Assembly: GCA_002501285.1 (NCBI GenBank)
Contig: DLSG01000020.1
Span: forward strand, 1 to 14,276
Length of the DNA: 14,276 bases
Direction: 5' to 3'
Source: Christensenella sp. UBA7868
GTDB taxonomy: Bacteria; Bacillota; Clostridia; Christensenellales; UBA1242
Of this stretch, positions 13,497 through 14,276 are shown in pieces (the first letter of the stretch is position 1; each line of letters begins with the position of its first letter). The notes below the pieces were generated by a model that had not been told where the DNA came from, made no database searches, and saw nothing but the letters and a program-made list of their open reading frames with translations. The position numbers were made by a program, and so were the translations under genes.

Positions 13497-14195
13497 TTAT
13501 TTTAAAGTCCACCCTTTTGCAGTGGCTATTGCTTTATCTTCATCAGTTAATTTAGCAAGATTAGTACTGCCCATTGTAAGTGTTGCAGTTTTATTAAGTG
13601 TTGTTAAATCAAAACAATTATTAATTATTTCTAATAATGCTTCGCGTGTAAACTCCGTGCTAGCACTTATATCAAAACTTACTTTCATATTTTTCATTTT
13701 TATTGAAGTTAAGCTCGAACAATTATCAAACATTCTATACATGCTAGTTACTTTGCTTGTATCTAATTGAGGTATTGAAGTTAAGCTCACACAATCATAA
13801 AACATGACCGTCATATCAGTTACATTACTAGTATCCAATTGAGGCATTGAAGTTAAGCTTTGACAATTAGCAAACATGCGCTCCATATAAAATACACTAC
13901 TTGTATCTAATTGAGGTATCGAAGTTAAGCTTGTACAATAATAAAACATGCGCGTCATATTTCTTACATTACTTGTATCTAATAATGGAATTGAAGTTAA
14001 TTTCGGACAAGATTCAAACATGCTTTCCATGTTTTCTACATTACTTGTATCATTATATTTAATTATATCATTAAAAGAAATAGCATTAGAATAACCACAT
14101 CTTCCTCCTTTATCAAAAAATGGTTTCATTGAAGTTACTTCTTTAGTAATTGTTTTAGTAGGTGCTACTTTTTTACTTCCTAAATATAAACTCAT
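13497..14195 (-). CDS. Leucine-rich-repeat (DUF285/BspA-like) tail protein
   Basis: A 232-residue protein. The start MSLYLGSKKVAPTKTI is typical of phage tail fibre modules in low-GC Gram-positives. Residues 52-171 hold five tandem 24-residue repeats of the DUF285 type (NVxxMxxMFxxCxSLTSIPQLDTS). These leucine-rich solenoids are common in surface proteins of Mycoplasma, Treponema and gut Bacilli and mediate adhesion. The C-terminal tail (LTDEDKAIATAKGWTLK) closes the solenoid. A host-recognition or adhesion role at the tail tip is the best guess. AAGGAG at the ideal spacing precedes the ATG. There is no signal peptide, so it is not secreted, supporting a virion component. Confidence 0.85.
   Translation of the reverse strand: MSLYLGSKKVAPTKTITKEVTSMKPFFDKGGRCGYSNAISFNDIIKYNDTSNVENMESMFESCPKLTSIPLLDTSNVRNMTRMFYYCTSLTSIPQLDTSSVFYMERMFANCQSLTSMPQLDTSNVTDMTVMFYDCVSLTSIPQLDTSKVTSMYRMFDNCSSLTSIKMKNMKVSFDISASTEFTREALLEIINNCFDLTTLNKTATLTMGSTNLAKLTDEDKAIATAKGWTLK
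13683..14042 (-). repeat. Five tandem 72-bp leucine-rich-repeat units
   Basis: The coding sequence for residues 52-171 of the tail protein consists of five adjacent 72-base units, each encoding NVxxMxxMFxxCxSLTSIP-type residues. The middle units are closest to one another, especially in the CxSLTSIPQLDTS portion, and the first and last diverge. Slippage or recombination between units could add or delete repeats. Confidence 0.85.
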
Positions 14196-14197
14196 AA

Positions 14198-14276
14198 TTA
14201 ATATCTCCTTATAATTATTGAACTTCCACCACTTTCAATAGTTAAGTCTCCACTGCCTAAAAGTGAATTGCCGTTA
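14198..14276 (-). CDS. C-terminal end of a tail fibre/baseplate protein (partial)
   Basis: The last 25 codons of a gene that enters from the right edge. The frame reads NGNSLLGSGDLTIESGGSSI, then IIRRY and a TAA at 14200-14198. The NGxSLLGSGDLTI stretch is a widespread closing motif of phage tail fibre and baseplate proteins. The end overlaps the ribosome binding site of the leucine-rich-repeat gene. The rest lies outside this window. Confidence 0.7.
   Translation of the reverse strand, partial: NGNSLLGSGDLTIESGGSSIIIRRY

Overview
This window looks like part of a tailed-phage (or prophage) genome from a low-GC Gram-positive host. It is very AT-rich and packed with overlapping genes, most with clear AGGAGG-type ribosome binding sites. 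It carries a full set of phage replication and recombination proteins plus the end of a tail-fibre module. TAA, TAG and TGA all end genes that cannot sensibly be extended, so the code is the standard bacterial one. Class-level assignment to gut Bacilli, Clostridia or Erysipelotrichia relatives is inferred from AT content and DUF285-type leucine-rich repeats. No integrase, tRNA, rRNA or CRISPR array was seen.

Layout. (1) 1-1289, plus strand: three small genes of unknown function. The middle one (467-1090) has a consensus promoter but is interrupted by one in-frame TAA. A bidirectional hairpin terminator (1288-1315) ends this block and the large opposing operon. (2) 1323-7654, minus strand: replication and recombination genes. 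In transcription order they are a small helix-turn-helix protein, a 76-residue unknown, a Sak4-like RecA-fold ATPase, a RecB/Cas4-like nuclease, an SSB-like DUF669 protein, a primase-polymerase/SF3 helicase, a small PD-(D/E)XK nuclease and a DECH-box SF2 helicase. (3) 7707-9042, minus strand: four small unknowns, one a zinc-ribbon protein, behind their own promoter. (4) 9112-12732, minus strand: a promoter, a 58-residue charged protein, an SNF2-type helicase, a DUF3440 PAPS-reductase-like (IbrA-type) protein, a ParB-like (IbrB-type) protein and two small unknowns. (5) 12733-12959: an AT-rich gap with a long interrupted inverted repeat, a candidate origin or regulatory region. (6) 12960-14276, minus strand: the 3' end of a tail operon with the C-terminus of a fibre-like protein, a leucine-rich-repeat tail protein, a tail accessory protein and a good intrinsic terminator.

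How it fits together. Three minus-strand promoters and one plus-strand promoter share near-consensus -35 and -10 boxes and also sequence beyond the -10 box, which suggests one co-regulated early class. The replication genes could supply priming, unwinding, single-strand protection, annealing recombination and end processing. No separate DNA polymerase is visible here; the primase-polymerase or a host enzyme could fill that role. The SNF2/PAPS-reductase-like/ParB-like trio is the most intriguing uncharacterised set. The clearest anomalies are the single ochre codon in an otherwise intact gene, the inverted repeat around an AT-only core, and the hairpin holding a stop codon just before a helicase start that lacks a Shine-Dalgarno sequence.
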